Source of the DNA: Fidelibacterota bacterium
GTDB taxonomy: Bacteria > Fidelibacterota > UBA8477
Length of the DNA: 48,846 nt
Reading direction: 5' to 3'
Assembly (NCBI GenBank): GCA_021734065.1
Contig: JAIPJQ010000006.1
Coordinates: 1 to 48,846 of the forward strand
This document shows, in pieces, positions 38,480 to 45,569 of this stretch (position 1 is its first letter; every line of letters begins with the position of its first letter). The notes under the pieces are model-generated. The model searched no databases and was not told where the DNA came from. It saw nothing but the letters and a program-made list of their open reading frames with translations. The position numbers were made by a program, and so were the translations under genes.

Positions 38480-38603
38480 ATGAATGATCAGAACGGTGTC
38501 GATTTGTCTTAGTTTTTTCAAGTGGAGCGTTTAGTTTTTCCGGACCAATGAGGCAAAAAGACCGGATGTGTATAGCGCTTTTCTGTTCAGGTTGTTGAAA
38601 AGT

Positions 38604-38620
38604 CCGGGATACTGTCCCGG
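38604..38620 (+). promoter_or_regulatory. Perfect hairpin in the leader of the octahaem cytochrome gene
   Basis: CCGGGA and TCCCGG pair around a 5-nt loop, 70 bp before the cytochrome start, with no T run, so it is not a terminator. It could be a leader element or operator. The rest of the 210-bp gap shows no recognisable FNR or NNR box. Confidence 0.3.
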
Positions 38621-38689
38621 GGATGAACGGTGGATGATATACGCAGCGGACTCAAAGGATAAATTGTATTTTGAAAGGAGACGGAGGGT

Positions 38690-40054
38690 ATGCAACGGAG
38701 ACACACCGCGTTGCTCTTGATTTTTGGTTTGTTTATGGCCGTATGCCTGCAAGCGCAGGCGGACGATGTCCAACGGGGCAAGGGGAGCTGCATGACATGC
38801 CACAAAGGCACCTCCCCGGGATTGTACCGACAGTGGCTGGGATCCAAACACGCCACCATGGGCGTCACCTGTTACGATTGTCATAAGGCGGAAAAAACCG
38901 ACCCGGACGCCTTCAAGCACGGTGATTATTACATTGCCACGCTGGTCACCCCGAAAGACTGTTCCCAGTGTCATCCCACTGAATTCAAGCAAGTTGATCA
39001 ATCCTATCATGCCACCGCGGGTGAAATTCTGGAGTCAGCGGACGCCTATCTGGCCAATGTGGTTGGTGGCAGCCCGGCGGCAATTGCCGGCTGTGAAGCC
39101 TGCCACGGGAATCGTGTAAAAATTGACCCAAAATCTCCCAATATGCTGGCGCGTGAAAGTTGGCCCAATTCCGGTGTGGGACGCATCAATCCGGATGGCT
39201 CCAAGGGCTCCTGTAATGCCTGTCACTCCCGCCACTCCTTCTCCAAAGCCCAGGCCCGCCGACCCGAAACCTGCGGAAAATGTCACCTGGGTCCGGATCA
39301 TCCCCAGAAAGAGATTTACGCAGAATCCAAACATGGGATCGCATTTTTCACCAACCAGGACAAGATGAACCTTGAATCCGACCGCTGGGTGGTAGGTGAA
39401 GATTATTATGAAGCACCCACCTGCGTGACCTGTCACATGGGTGCGACGAAACAGCAGAAATCCACCCACGATGTGGGTCTGCGCTTGTCCTGGACGCTGC
39501 GACCGGCGATTTCCGTCCATAAAGAGGACTGGAAAGAGAAACGGGACAACATGAAGGATGTCTGCCAGGCTTGTCACGGGAAGGATTTCGTGGAGGGACA
39601 TTACTACCAGTTTGATGGTGTGGTAAATCTGTATAATGTGAAATTTGCGGCGCCGGCCACAAAGATCATGGAAATCCTGAATAAGAACGGTGCCCTGGAG
39701 CGCAAAGCCGAGTTTGCCAACGATATTGAGTGGATTTACTGGGAGCTCTGGCATCACGAAGGTCGCCGGGCGCGTCATGGTGCAGCCATGATGGGACCGG
39801 ACTACACCTGGTGGGAAGGTATTTATGAAGTGGCGAAACACTTCTACTTCGAACTATTGCCGGCAGCCAGGGAATACGATGACCCGGAAGTGAATCAATT
39901 CATCGATAATATGCTCACAAATGATCCCATGCATAATTGGATGAACGCGAGTTCTGACGAATTGAAAGCCAGGATTAAGTCCGGAGAAATGCAGAAAGTT
40001 TATCAAGACCTATTCAAGGAGACGCGGGCGACCAATGCGCCAAACAATTACTAA
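38690..40054 (+). CDS. Octahaem cytochrome c, hydroxylamine oxidoreductase (HAO) family
   Basis: A 454-residue periplasmic protein with signal peptide (to about 24, Gln-Ala-Gln-Ala). Eight CxxCH haem sites start at Cys34, 61, 91, 135, 175, 195, 245 and 292. HAO-family blocks are visible: Glu-Ser-Lys-His-Gly-Ile (212-217), Tyr-Tyr-Glu-Ala-Pro-Thr-Cys (239-245), Thr-His-Asp-Val-Gly (259-263) and His-Glu-Gly-Arg-Arg-Ala-Arg-His-Gly (356-364). Relatives oxidise hydroxylamine or hydrazine, or run in reverse to reduce nitrite. Which applies depends on the tyrosine cross-link to the active haem, which I cannot assign here. AAGGAGA and GGAGGG precede the ATG. It overlaps the NapC-type gene by 20 nt, a pairing known from epsilon-proteobacterial HAO. 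Confidence 0.82.
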   Translation: MQRRHTALLLIFGLFMAVCLQAQADDVQRGKGSCMTCHKGTSPGLYRQWLGSKHATMGVTCYDCHKAEKTDPDAFKHGDYYIATLVTPKDCSQCHPTEFKQVDQSYHATAGEILESADAYLANVVGGSPAAIAGCEACHGNRVKIDPKSPNMLARESWPNSGVGRINPDGSKGSCNACHSRHSFSKAQARRPETCGKCHLGPDHPQKEIYAESKHGIAFFTNQDKMNLESDRWVVGEDYYEAPTCVTCHMGATKQQKSTHDVGLRLSWTLRPAISVHKEDWKEKRDNMKDVCQACHGKDFVEGHYYQFDGVVNLYNVKFAAPATKIMEILNKNGALERKAEFANDIEWIYWELWHHEGRRARHGAAMMGPDYTWWEGIYEVAKHFYFELLPAAREYDDPEVNQFIDNMLTNDPMHNWMNASSDELKARIKSGEMQKVYQDLFKETRATNAPNNY

Positions 40055-41525
40055 TTTCCTACGCGGGCTCGCGTCAAACTGGATTTCTAAGGCCGGGGTC
40101 GTCCTGGTTACCACATCCTTTGTCCTGTTCAGTATTTTTCAGGTGTTTACGCTACTCGGGCTTTTAACCAACGCCTATATCGGCCTGATCACCTACCTGG
40201 GATTCCCGTCCATTTTCGTCATTGGACTGCTGTTGATTCCCTTTGGGTGGTGGAAATATGTGCGGGAAACGGGTCGAACCACACGGGATCTGTTAAACGA
40301 ACGCTTCCCCGATGATCTCTTACAGCCCAAAGCCTTCGGCGCGAAACTGATCCGCACGCTGGCAATTCTGACGCTGGTAAATATCGTGATCCTGGGAGCG
40401 GCCAGCACGCGCATGCTCCATTTCATGGACCAGGCGGAGTTTTGCGGTACCGCCTGCCACAGCGTAATGGGACCCGAATGGGCGACCTATCAGGATTCGC
40501 CCCACGCCCATGTAAAATGTGTGGATTGTCATGTGGGTGAGGGTGTTGGTGCCCTGATTGACTCCAAAATCAATGGCACCTGGCAGATGATTTCGGTGAC
40601 ATTCGATCTCTATGAGCGCCCCATTCCGGCGCCGGTTCACCAGTTGCGTCCTGCCCGGGAAACCTGCGAGAAATGTCACTGGCCGTCCAAATTTCACGGA
40701 ACCCGGCTGAAAACCATCACCCGCTATCAGCGCGATAAAAACAACACGCCCAAATACACCACCCTGAACCTGAAGGTGGGGTCGGGCGAGAACGGTACGG
40801 CCAGCGGGATTCATTGGCACATTGCCTCACAAAATGAAGTCCGCTACGGTGCCGTTGACGACAAGCGGGAAAAAATCCTCTGGGTTGAAGCGCGTCAACC
40901 GGACGGCAGTTTCAAGCGCTACCAAAATCGTCGCTACGACGCCGGTGCGCCGGTTCACGAGGAGCGGGTCCTGGACTGCATCGATTGTCACAATCGGGCA
41001 ACCCATATTTATGAACTGCCGGACAAAGCTATTGACCGGCGGTTCAGTGAGGGGTTATTGCCCCGGAATTTGCCCTTCCTCAAACGGGAAGCCCTGGCTG
41101 CGCTTACAAAAAATTACGCGGACAAGACCAGTGGCTTGGATGGCATTGAGCGGCATCTAACCGGATTTTATAGAAAATATGATTCGCAGTTGGCGGGAAT
41201 GCGTTTGGATGAAATTGACACCGCGATTGCCGTGGTGCAGGAAATCTACCGTCGCAATATCCATCCCCGCATGAATGTGAATTGGGGCGCTTATCCCAAT
41301 CACATCGGACATGAAACCGATCTGGGGTGTTTTCGGTGTCACAACATGGATATGGTAGACGAGGCGGGTAAAAATGTGGTGAATGATTGCACCACCTGTC
41401 ACTCCATTTTGGCGTATGAAAAAGACGAGCCCTTCGCGTACCTCTTCCCGGTGACGGAGAATGAACCAGAGGGTGATATGCATGAATATCTGCGGCAGGA
41501 GTTTTTGCAGTCTTTTGACGATTAG
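40035..41525 (+). CDS. NapC/NirT-type membrane multihaem cytochrome (quinol-linked)
   Basis: A 496-residue protein with three hydrophobic helices (about 21-45, 55-75 and 104-122), then a haem domain. Haem motifs: an unusual CX3CH (Cys137-Cys141-His142, Phe-Cys-Gly-Thr-Ala-Cys-His), then CxxCH at 162, 211, 315, 432 and 452, giving six sites against the four of classical NapC/NrfH. NapC-family proteins pass electrons between the quinol pool and periplasmic cytochromes. It overlaps the octahaem gene and shares its terminator, so the two probably form one complex or relay. Alternative: an outer-surface electron-transfer branch as in ImcH-like proteins. Confidence 0.82.
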   Translation: MRQTITNFLRGLASNWISKAGVVLVTTSFVLFSIFQVFTLLGLLTNAYIGLITYLGFPSIFVIGLLLIPFGWWKYVRETGRTTRDLLNERFPDDLLQPKAFGAKLIRTLAILTLVNIVILGAASTRMLHFMDQAEFCGTACHSVMGPEWATYQDSPHAHVKCVDCHVGEGVGALIDSKINGTWQMISVTFDLYERPIPAPVHQLRPARETCEKCHWPSKFHGTRLKTITRYQRDKNNTPKYTTLNLKVGSGENGTASGIHWHIASQNEVRYGAVDDKREKILWVEARQPDGSFKRYQNRRYDAGAPVHEERVLDCIDCHNRATHIYELPDKAIDRRFSEGLLPRNLPFLKREALAALTKNYADKTSGLDGIERHLTGFYRKYDSQLAGMRLDEIDTAIAVVQEIYRRNIHPRMNVNWGAYPNHIGHETDLGCFRCHNMDMVDEAGKNVVNDCTTCHSILAYEKDEPFAYLFPVTENEPEGDMHEYLRQEFLQSFDD

Positions 41526-41550
41526 GGCTCAAAAATCATGTCCCAACACG

Positions 41551-41577
41551 AGCCCGCCCCATCAGCGGGCTTTTTTT
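41551..41577 (+). terminator. Strong terminator after the cytochrome pair
   Basis: AGCCCGC and GCGGGCT form a 7-bp perfect stem with a 7-nt loop, running into a tract of seven T, 26 bp after the NapC-type stop. Confidence 0.92.
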
Positions 41578-41682
41578 GTCAAGACGCCTTTTTTCAGACA
41601 GGCTAAATTCCCCGGACCGTCGTTTCACCGATGATCTTTTTGAATCTATAGCAGATATCCCCGGCGGATTGTAAGTTTTTCC

Positions 41683-42930
41683 ATGACCGAAAACGAAGGG
41701 TCCAGCCCCCGCAATTTTAAAGCCTTTGTCTGGCATGGCTTGTTTCTGGCATTTGCCACAACGTTTACCGAAATAAACACCGTTCTTCCGGCGCTGGTGG
41801 TACAGGCGGGCGGAACAGCCTTCCAGCTGGGTGCCCTAACCGCCATTATGGTGGGTGTTCCCATGCTGGCACAGCTGTTTTTCGCGGGAATTTTTACGCC
41901 TCGACCACTAAAAAAGCACCTGCTGCTGGCGGGTATCTACATGCGTGTTCTGGCGTTGTTTGGGGTGGCGTGGACATTATCCCGGGTAACAAACCTACAG
42001 TCCGGCGGGCTGCTCATTTTTTTCGTGTATCTCTGGATGCTGCTCTTTACCACCAGTGGCGCTTTTGCCGGATTGGCGTATACGGATATTCTGGGTAAGT
42101 CGGTGATTGGTTTGGACCGTCGCCGGTTTTTCATCATCCGGCAGATTTTTAACAGCATGGGTATTTTGATCTCCGCGCTCATCGCCCGCCAGGTTTTGGT
42201 GCAACTGCCCTATCCGCAGAATTACTTCGTGCTGTTTTTGGCCGCCGGCGCGCTGTTGTTTGTGGCATCGGGTGGATTTTTATTTCTTAAGGAACGCCCC
42301 ACCAAAACCACCTTTCAGGCGGGCACCTTTTTGGAGAATTTACGCTACATTCCCCAAGCGCTCAAAGCCGATTCGAACCTGCGCTATTTTGTCATTCTCA
42401 CCAATCTCACCGGATTCGCGCTCACCAGCGTGCCCTTTTATATCGCAATGGCAAAAGACCGTTTTGGTCTGGGAGGGGAATCAATCGGGAACTTTTTACT
42501 GACTCAAATTCTGGGGATGCTACTCTCCAATCTGATCTGGTCCCGGCTGGTAAATCGGGGCGGATTTCGTGCGGTGTTATTTGCTACAGCAGGATTGGGG
42601 GTGGCCCTGCCCTTGCTGGCGCTTGCCGTGGTGTTCTGGGGCTCGGGGACTTATTATTATGCCGTGTTTTTTGTCTCGGGAATGATGCTGTCAGCCCGCA
42701 AGATCGCTTTTGACGGAGCATTGCTGGAAATATCAACGGAGGAGAATCGCACACTGTACCAGGGCATTCAGGGCGCGTTTAATGTCACGGTGGCTATTTT
42801 TCCGTTGCTTGGCGGTGCGCTGATAACCGGCTTTGGATTCGCGCCCACGTTTTTTTTGTTGTCTTTTTGTCTGCTTATGGCCTTCCCGGTTATTGCCAAG
42901 CTTAATTGTCCGGTGGAGCGAGCAACATGA
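41683..42930 (+). CDS. Major facilitator superfamily transporter
   Basis: A 415-residue protein with about 11-12 hydrophobic helices and short polar loops. MFS features: the N-terminal helix Phe-Val-Trp-His-Gly-Leu-Phe-Leu-Ala-Phe-Ala, and a basic Pro-Arg-Pro-Leu-Lys-Lys-His loop after helix 2. A central cytoplasmic loop (about 200-215, Lys-Glu-Arg-Pro-Thr-Lys) separates two six-helix halves. Substrate unknown. recO follows with an ATGA overlap, so the two are co-transcribed. Confidence 0.8.
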   Translation: MTENEGSSPRNFKAFVWHGLFLAFATTFTEINTVLPALVVQAGGTAFQLGALTAIMVGVPMLAQLFFAGIFTPRPLKKHLLLAGIYMRVLALFGVAWTLSRVTNLQSGGLLIFFVYLWMLLFTTSGAFAGLAYTDILGKSVIGLDRRRFFIIRQIFNSMGILISALIARQVLVQLPYPQNYFVLFLAAGALLFVASGGFLFLKERPTKTTFQAGTFLENLRYIPQALKADSNLRYFVILTNLTGFALTSVPFYIAMAKDRFGLGGESIGNFLLTQILGMLLSNLIWSRLVNRGGFRAVLFATAGLGVALPLLALAVVFWGSGTYYYAVFFVSGMMLSARKIAFDGALLEISTEENRTLYQGIQGAFNVTVAIFPLLGGALITGFGFAPTFFLLSFCLLMAFPVIAKLNCPVERAT

Positions 42931-43700
42931 TACGAAAGGCGGAAGCGGTGGTTTTGAAAACCATTAACCAGGGGGAGACCAGTAAAATCGCTACCCTGTA
43001 CACCCGTGAGTTTGGCCGGTTGAAAATCATCGCCAAAGGAATTCGCAGCAAAAAAAGCCGTTACATGGGACTGCTGGGTATTACACAGCATATCCAACTG
43101 GTGTTTTATGAAAAACACAACACGGAACTCCAGTTGTTCAAATCGGGTGAGATCGTCCGAACCTACAACGCCCTGAATCAGGATTTCGATCGGCTGGCGT
43201 TTGCCCAGGTGGCCATGGAGTTCATTGAGCGCACGGCGGAAAAAACCGAACCCCACCCGGAATTATTTGATCTGGTGGTGTGGATCCTGACACACCTCAA
43301 TGACCCGGACATCCCGGCAGTTAAATGTTATTGGTATTTCCATTTGCGCTGTTTGTGTGAATTGGGATTTCGTCCGGATGTTTTCCGTTGTCACCAGTGC
43401 AAAAGGACATTTTCTCGTGCAGAAGCGGTTTATCATCAACCCGATGGCGGTGTTTATTGTGTTACTTGCAGTCCCACATTGGATGAGCGGTTTAGTTTGC
43501 GCCTGTCACCCACAGTCATGAGCCTATTACAGGCAATCGACGCGGAAGAGTGGGGTGTGGTGAAAAAAACCAGTCCAGCGCTTGCTGACCGCCGTACGAT
43601 TTGGTCATTCATTTGGCATTACAGCAAGGTTCACCTGGAGCCGTTACAGCGCATGAAATCCCTGGCGGTGCTGGAACAGATTTACCGCGGAGGCCATTAA
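42927..43700 (+). CDS. recO: DNA repair protein RecO
   Basis: A 257-residue RecFOR-pathway protein that anneals DNA and displaces SSB so RecA can load. The N-terminal OB fold starts Ile-Arg-Lys-Ala-Glu-Ala-Val-Val-Leu-Lys and contains Gly-Arg-Leu-Lys-Ile-Ile-Ala-Lys-Gly. A zinc site Cys-His-Gln-Cys, later Cys-Val-Thr-Cys, lies near 156-185. The start at 42927 forms ATGA with the MFS stop; an in-frame start 21 bp earlier is not needed. recF is also in this window. Confidence 0.93.
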   Translation: MIRKAEAVVLKTINQGETSKIATLYTREFGRLKIIAKGIRSKKSRYMGLLGITQHIQLVFYEKHNTELQLFKSGEIVRTYNALNQDFDRLAFAQVAMEFIERTAEKTEPHPELFDLVVWILTHLNDPDIPAVKCYWYFHLRCLCELGFRPDVFRCHQCKRTFSRAEAVYHQPDGGVYCVTCSPTLDERFSLRLSPTVMSLLQAIDAEEWGVVKKTSPALADRRTIWSFIWHYSKVHLEPLQRMKSLAVLEQIYRGGH

Positions 43701-43748
43701 TCCCGGAAATGGCAGAAATGTGTTAATGCTTTTGGCATAAAAACAAAC

Positions 43749-43777
43749 TTCCGTTCACAATAAAAGGTTAGTATACT
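43749..43777 (+). promoter_or_regulatory. Candidate promoter of the rhomboid gene, possibly leaderless
   Basis: TATACT (43772-43777), with a weak -35 TTCCGT 17 bp upstream (43749-43754), places +1 near 43784, which is the A of the rhomboid ATG. No Shine-Dalgarno precedes that ATG. Confidence 0.3.
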
Positions 43778-43783
43778 TTACAC

Positions 43784-44722
43784 ATGAATAGCTGGCAGCA
43801 TCAGGGTGGTCAGAGAATGTCCATCGGTCCCCGGGGGTTAACGCCCGCCATAAAAAATATCATCATCATTAATATCGCCGTGTTTCTGTTCCTGAATCTG
43901 TTGGGGCGGAACGCGGGCTTTTTGGTGCACTATTTTGGGTTGAATCCGGAGCTGGTGCTGACCCGGGTGATGATCTGGCAGCCGGTGAGTTATATGTTTT
44001 TGCATGGTGGGTTCATGCACCTGTTTATGAACATGCTCATGTTGTGGCTGTTTGGGACGGAGCTGGAGATGCTGTGGGGTCGGCGTGAGTTTTACCGGTT
44101 TTATTTCATCACCGGTATCGGCTCGGGCATTCTGTCGATTGTTCCATACATCGTGGGTGTGTTGACCCAGGGAACCTCCTTTTCGCCGGTAATTATCGGT
44201 GCCAGCGGTGCTGTTTACGGAATTTTGCTGGCGTTTGCCCTTACCTGGCCGGATCGCACGGTTTATCTCTATTTCATCATGCCGGTGAAGGTGAAACACC
44301 TGATGATTTTTATGGGCATTATTACCTTCCTGTCAGTGGGAAACCGCGATGGCGTGAGCCATGTGACACATCTGGGCGGTTTATTGGTGGCTTGGTTGTA
44401 TTTGCGCTATCATGGGAACTATCGCGGGTTCAAGTTGAATCTCAACTGGCGGGAATGGCTGAAAAAGCTGAAGAAAATCCAATTTGTCCAGGACCATGAT
44501 GAGTCAAAGCGGGGTTCCGGTGGAAGCAGAAGAACCAACGGATGGCATAAGGTAAATCAGTCGGACGATGCGCCGGGAGGCGAAGATCGAGACAATGCTC
44601 GCGCTGAACTGGATCACCTGCTGGACAAGATTAATCGGATTGGGTATGAGCAGTTGTCAGAGGTTGAAAAGAAGCGATTGTACGAACTCTCACAGGACAT
44701 TGCCCGACATCAGCCCAATTGA
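43784..44722 (+). CDS. Rhomboid-family intramembrane serine protease
   Basis: A 312-residue membrane protein with about six helices between 22 and 210. Catalytic Ser141 lies in Gly-Ala-Ser-Gly-Ala and His196 in Ser-His-Val-Thr-His-Leu-Gly-Gly. The His-Gly-Gly-Phe-Met-His-Leu-Phe-Met-Asn-Met segment (about 75-85) supplies the HxxxN oxyanion element. Residues about 215-275 are a charged linker. The C-terminal 45 residues (Leu-Leu-Asp-Lys-Ile-Asn-Arg-Ile-Gly-Tyr) match a small domain common on FCB rhomboids. Substrate unknown. Confidence 0.92.
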   Translation: MNSWQHQGGQRMSIGPRGLTPAIKNIIIINIAVFLFLNLLGRNAGFLVHYFGLNPELVLTRVMIWQPVSYMFLHGGFMHLFMNMLMLWLFGTELEMLWGRREFYRFYFITGIGSGILSIVPYIVGVLTQGTSFSPVIIGASGAVYGILLAFALTWPDRTVYLYFIMPVKVKHLMIFMGIITFLSVGNRDGVSHVTHLGGLLVAWLYLRYHGNYRGFKLNLNWREWLKKLKKIQFVQDHDESKRGSGGSRRTNGWHKVNQSDDAPGGEDRDNARAELDHLLDKINRIGYEQLSEVEKKRLYELSQDIARHQPN

Positions 44723-44762
44723 GAACGGCTGAGTTTTTTCCAATGATAAGATGAGGGGGCGT

Positions 44763-44813
44763 ATGGCGGAGCGATATTCCGCCGACACAGCGTCATGCGT
44801 TGCTAACAAATAG
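44763..44813 (+). CDS. Possible 16-residue leader peptide upstream of the anti-sigma-like ATPase
   Basis: ATG with GAGGGGG 3 nt upstream, reading Met-Ala-Glu-Arg-Tyr-Ser-Ala-Asp-Thr-Ala-Ser-Cys-Val-Ala-Asn-Lys and ending TAG, whose G is the first base of the next gene's GTG. Its first codons form a perfect hairpin, GGCGGA/TCCGCC (44765-44783). The next gene has no Shine-Dalgarno of its own, so this may drive it by coupling. Too short to be sure. Confidence 0.35.
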   Translation: MAERYSADTASCVANK

Positions 44814-45247
44814 TGAAAACGGTGAAAATCAAACCTGCCAATAAAGCCAAGACTTGCTTGATTCCCCTTTCTGACCGGTTTGAAGCGTTGGTTCGTGCGG
44901 AATATCAAAAGTTTACGGCCGATATCCCCATGAAACAGGATGATCGTCTGGCGGCGAGCATGGCATTGAATGAATTGGCGCTGAATGCCGCCGAGCACAG
45001 CCGGACCAGCGACAATCAGATCATCATAAAGTTCCGGTTGGCCGGAGGTCGATTGAACATACAGGTGAAGGATAATGGACAGGGACTTATGGTTTCGGAA
45101 ACAAAGGCCAAATATTACCGTGGACACGGTTTTAACATAGTCAAAGCACTCTGTGACAGGATGGATATTCATCCGTCTGGCACGGGGTTAACCGTTTCAA
45201 TAACGAAGAATCTATGGAGGCCTCAAATTGGTGGATTTTCCATATAG
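44813..45247 (+). CDS. RsbW/SpoIIAB-like GHKL ATPase (anti-sigma/serine kinase family)
   Basis: A 144-residue GHKL ATPase. N box with Glu54 and Asn58 (Asn-Glu-Leu-Ala-Leu-Asn-Ala-Ala-Glu-His-Ser), G1 box Asp87-Asn-Gly-Gln-Gly and G2 box Gly-His-Gly-Phe-Asn-Ile-Val (104-110). Family members phosphorylate a STAS partner and sequester a sigma factor or other target. Here the STAS gene starts 20 nt before its stop. GTG start at 44813. No sigma factor gene is adjacent. Confidence 0.85.
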   Translation: MKTVKIKPANKAKTCLIPLSDRFEALVRAEYQKFTADIPMKQDDRLAASMALNELALNAAEHSRTSDNQIIIKFRLAGGRLNIQVKDNGQGLMVSETKAKYYRGHGFNIVKALCDRMDIHPSGTGLTVSITKNLWRPQIGGFSI

Positions 45248-45569
45248 CCTGGTGAATCAAGACCGGGCGGTTGTATTGAGGATCGGCGGATATATTGATC
45301 GCCGGGGTATCAAGCAATTACGTGAGACATTGCTGGAGGAATACGCGAACGGCAATAAGCCCATTATTGTCAATTTCTCGAATGGAGAGCCAAACAGTCT
45401 GCTGGTGGCGATCTTTTTTGAAATTTTGGATATCAACAACAAGGATCCCCGGAAGATCGCTTTTTCGAATCTGAACGAACCGATTCACCGCGCGCTGGAG
45501 GCGACCGGAATTCTCTCCTTGTGTGCCGTGTTTTCGGATGAAAATGAAGCGCTGGAGCGGTTGCAATGA
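45228..45569 (+). CDS. STAS-domain protein (anti-sigma-factor antagonist type) with altered phosphosite
   Basis: A 113-residue STAS domain (Val-Val-Leu-Arg-Ile-Gly-Gly-Tyr-Ile-Asp, then Lys-Pro-Ile-Ile-Val-Asn-Phe). In SpoIIAA/RsbV proteins the loop reads Asp-Ser-Ser-Gly-Leu. Here it is Glu-Pro-Asn-Ser-Leu-Leu-Val, so one Ser (Ser57) remains beside Asn56 and the Gly is lost. TTG start at 45228, with GGAGG 7 nt upstream. Overlaps the ATPase upstream and the GAF-AAA+ gene downstream (ATGA), so it is a partner-switch element. Confidence 0.78.
   Translation: MVDFPYSLVNQDRAVVLRIGGYIDRRGIKQLRETLLEEYANGNKPIIVNFSNGEPNSLLVAIFFEILDINNKDPRKIAFSNLNEPIHRALEATGILSLCAVFSDENEALERLQ

Noticed and set aside
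39035-39841. 268-codon minus-strand frame inside the octahaem cytochrome gene
   Set aside because: The sense strand carries eight haem motifs and a signal peptide; the antisense frame is a by-product.
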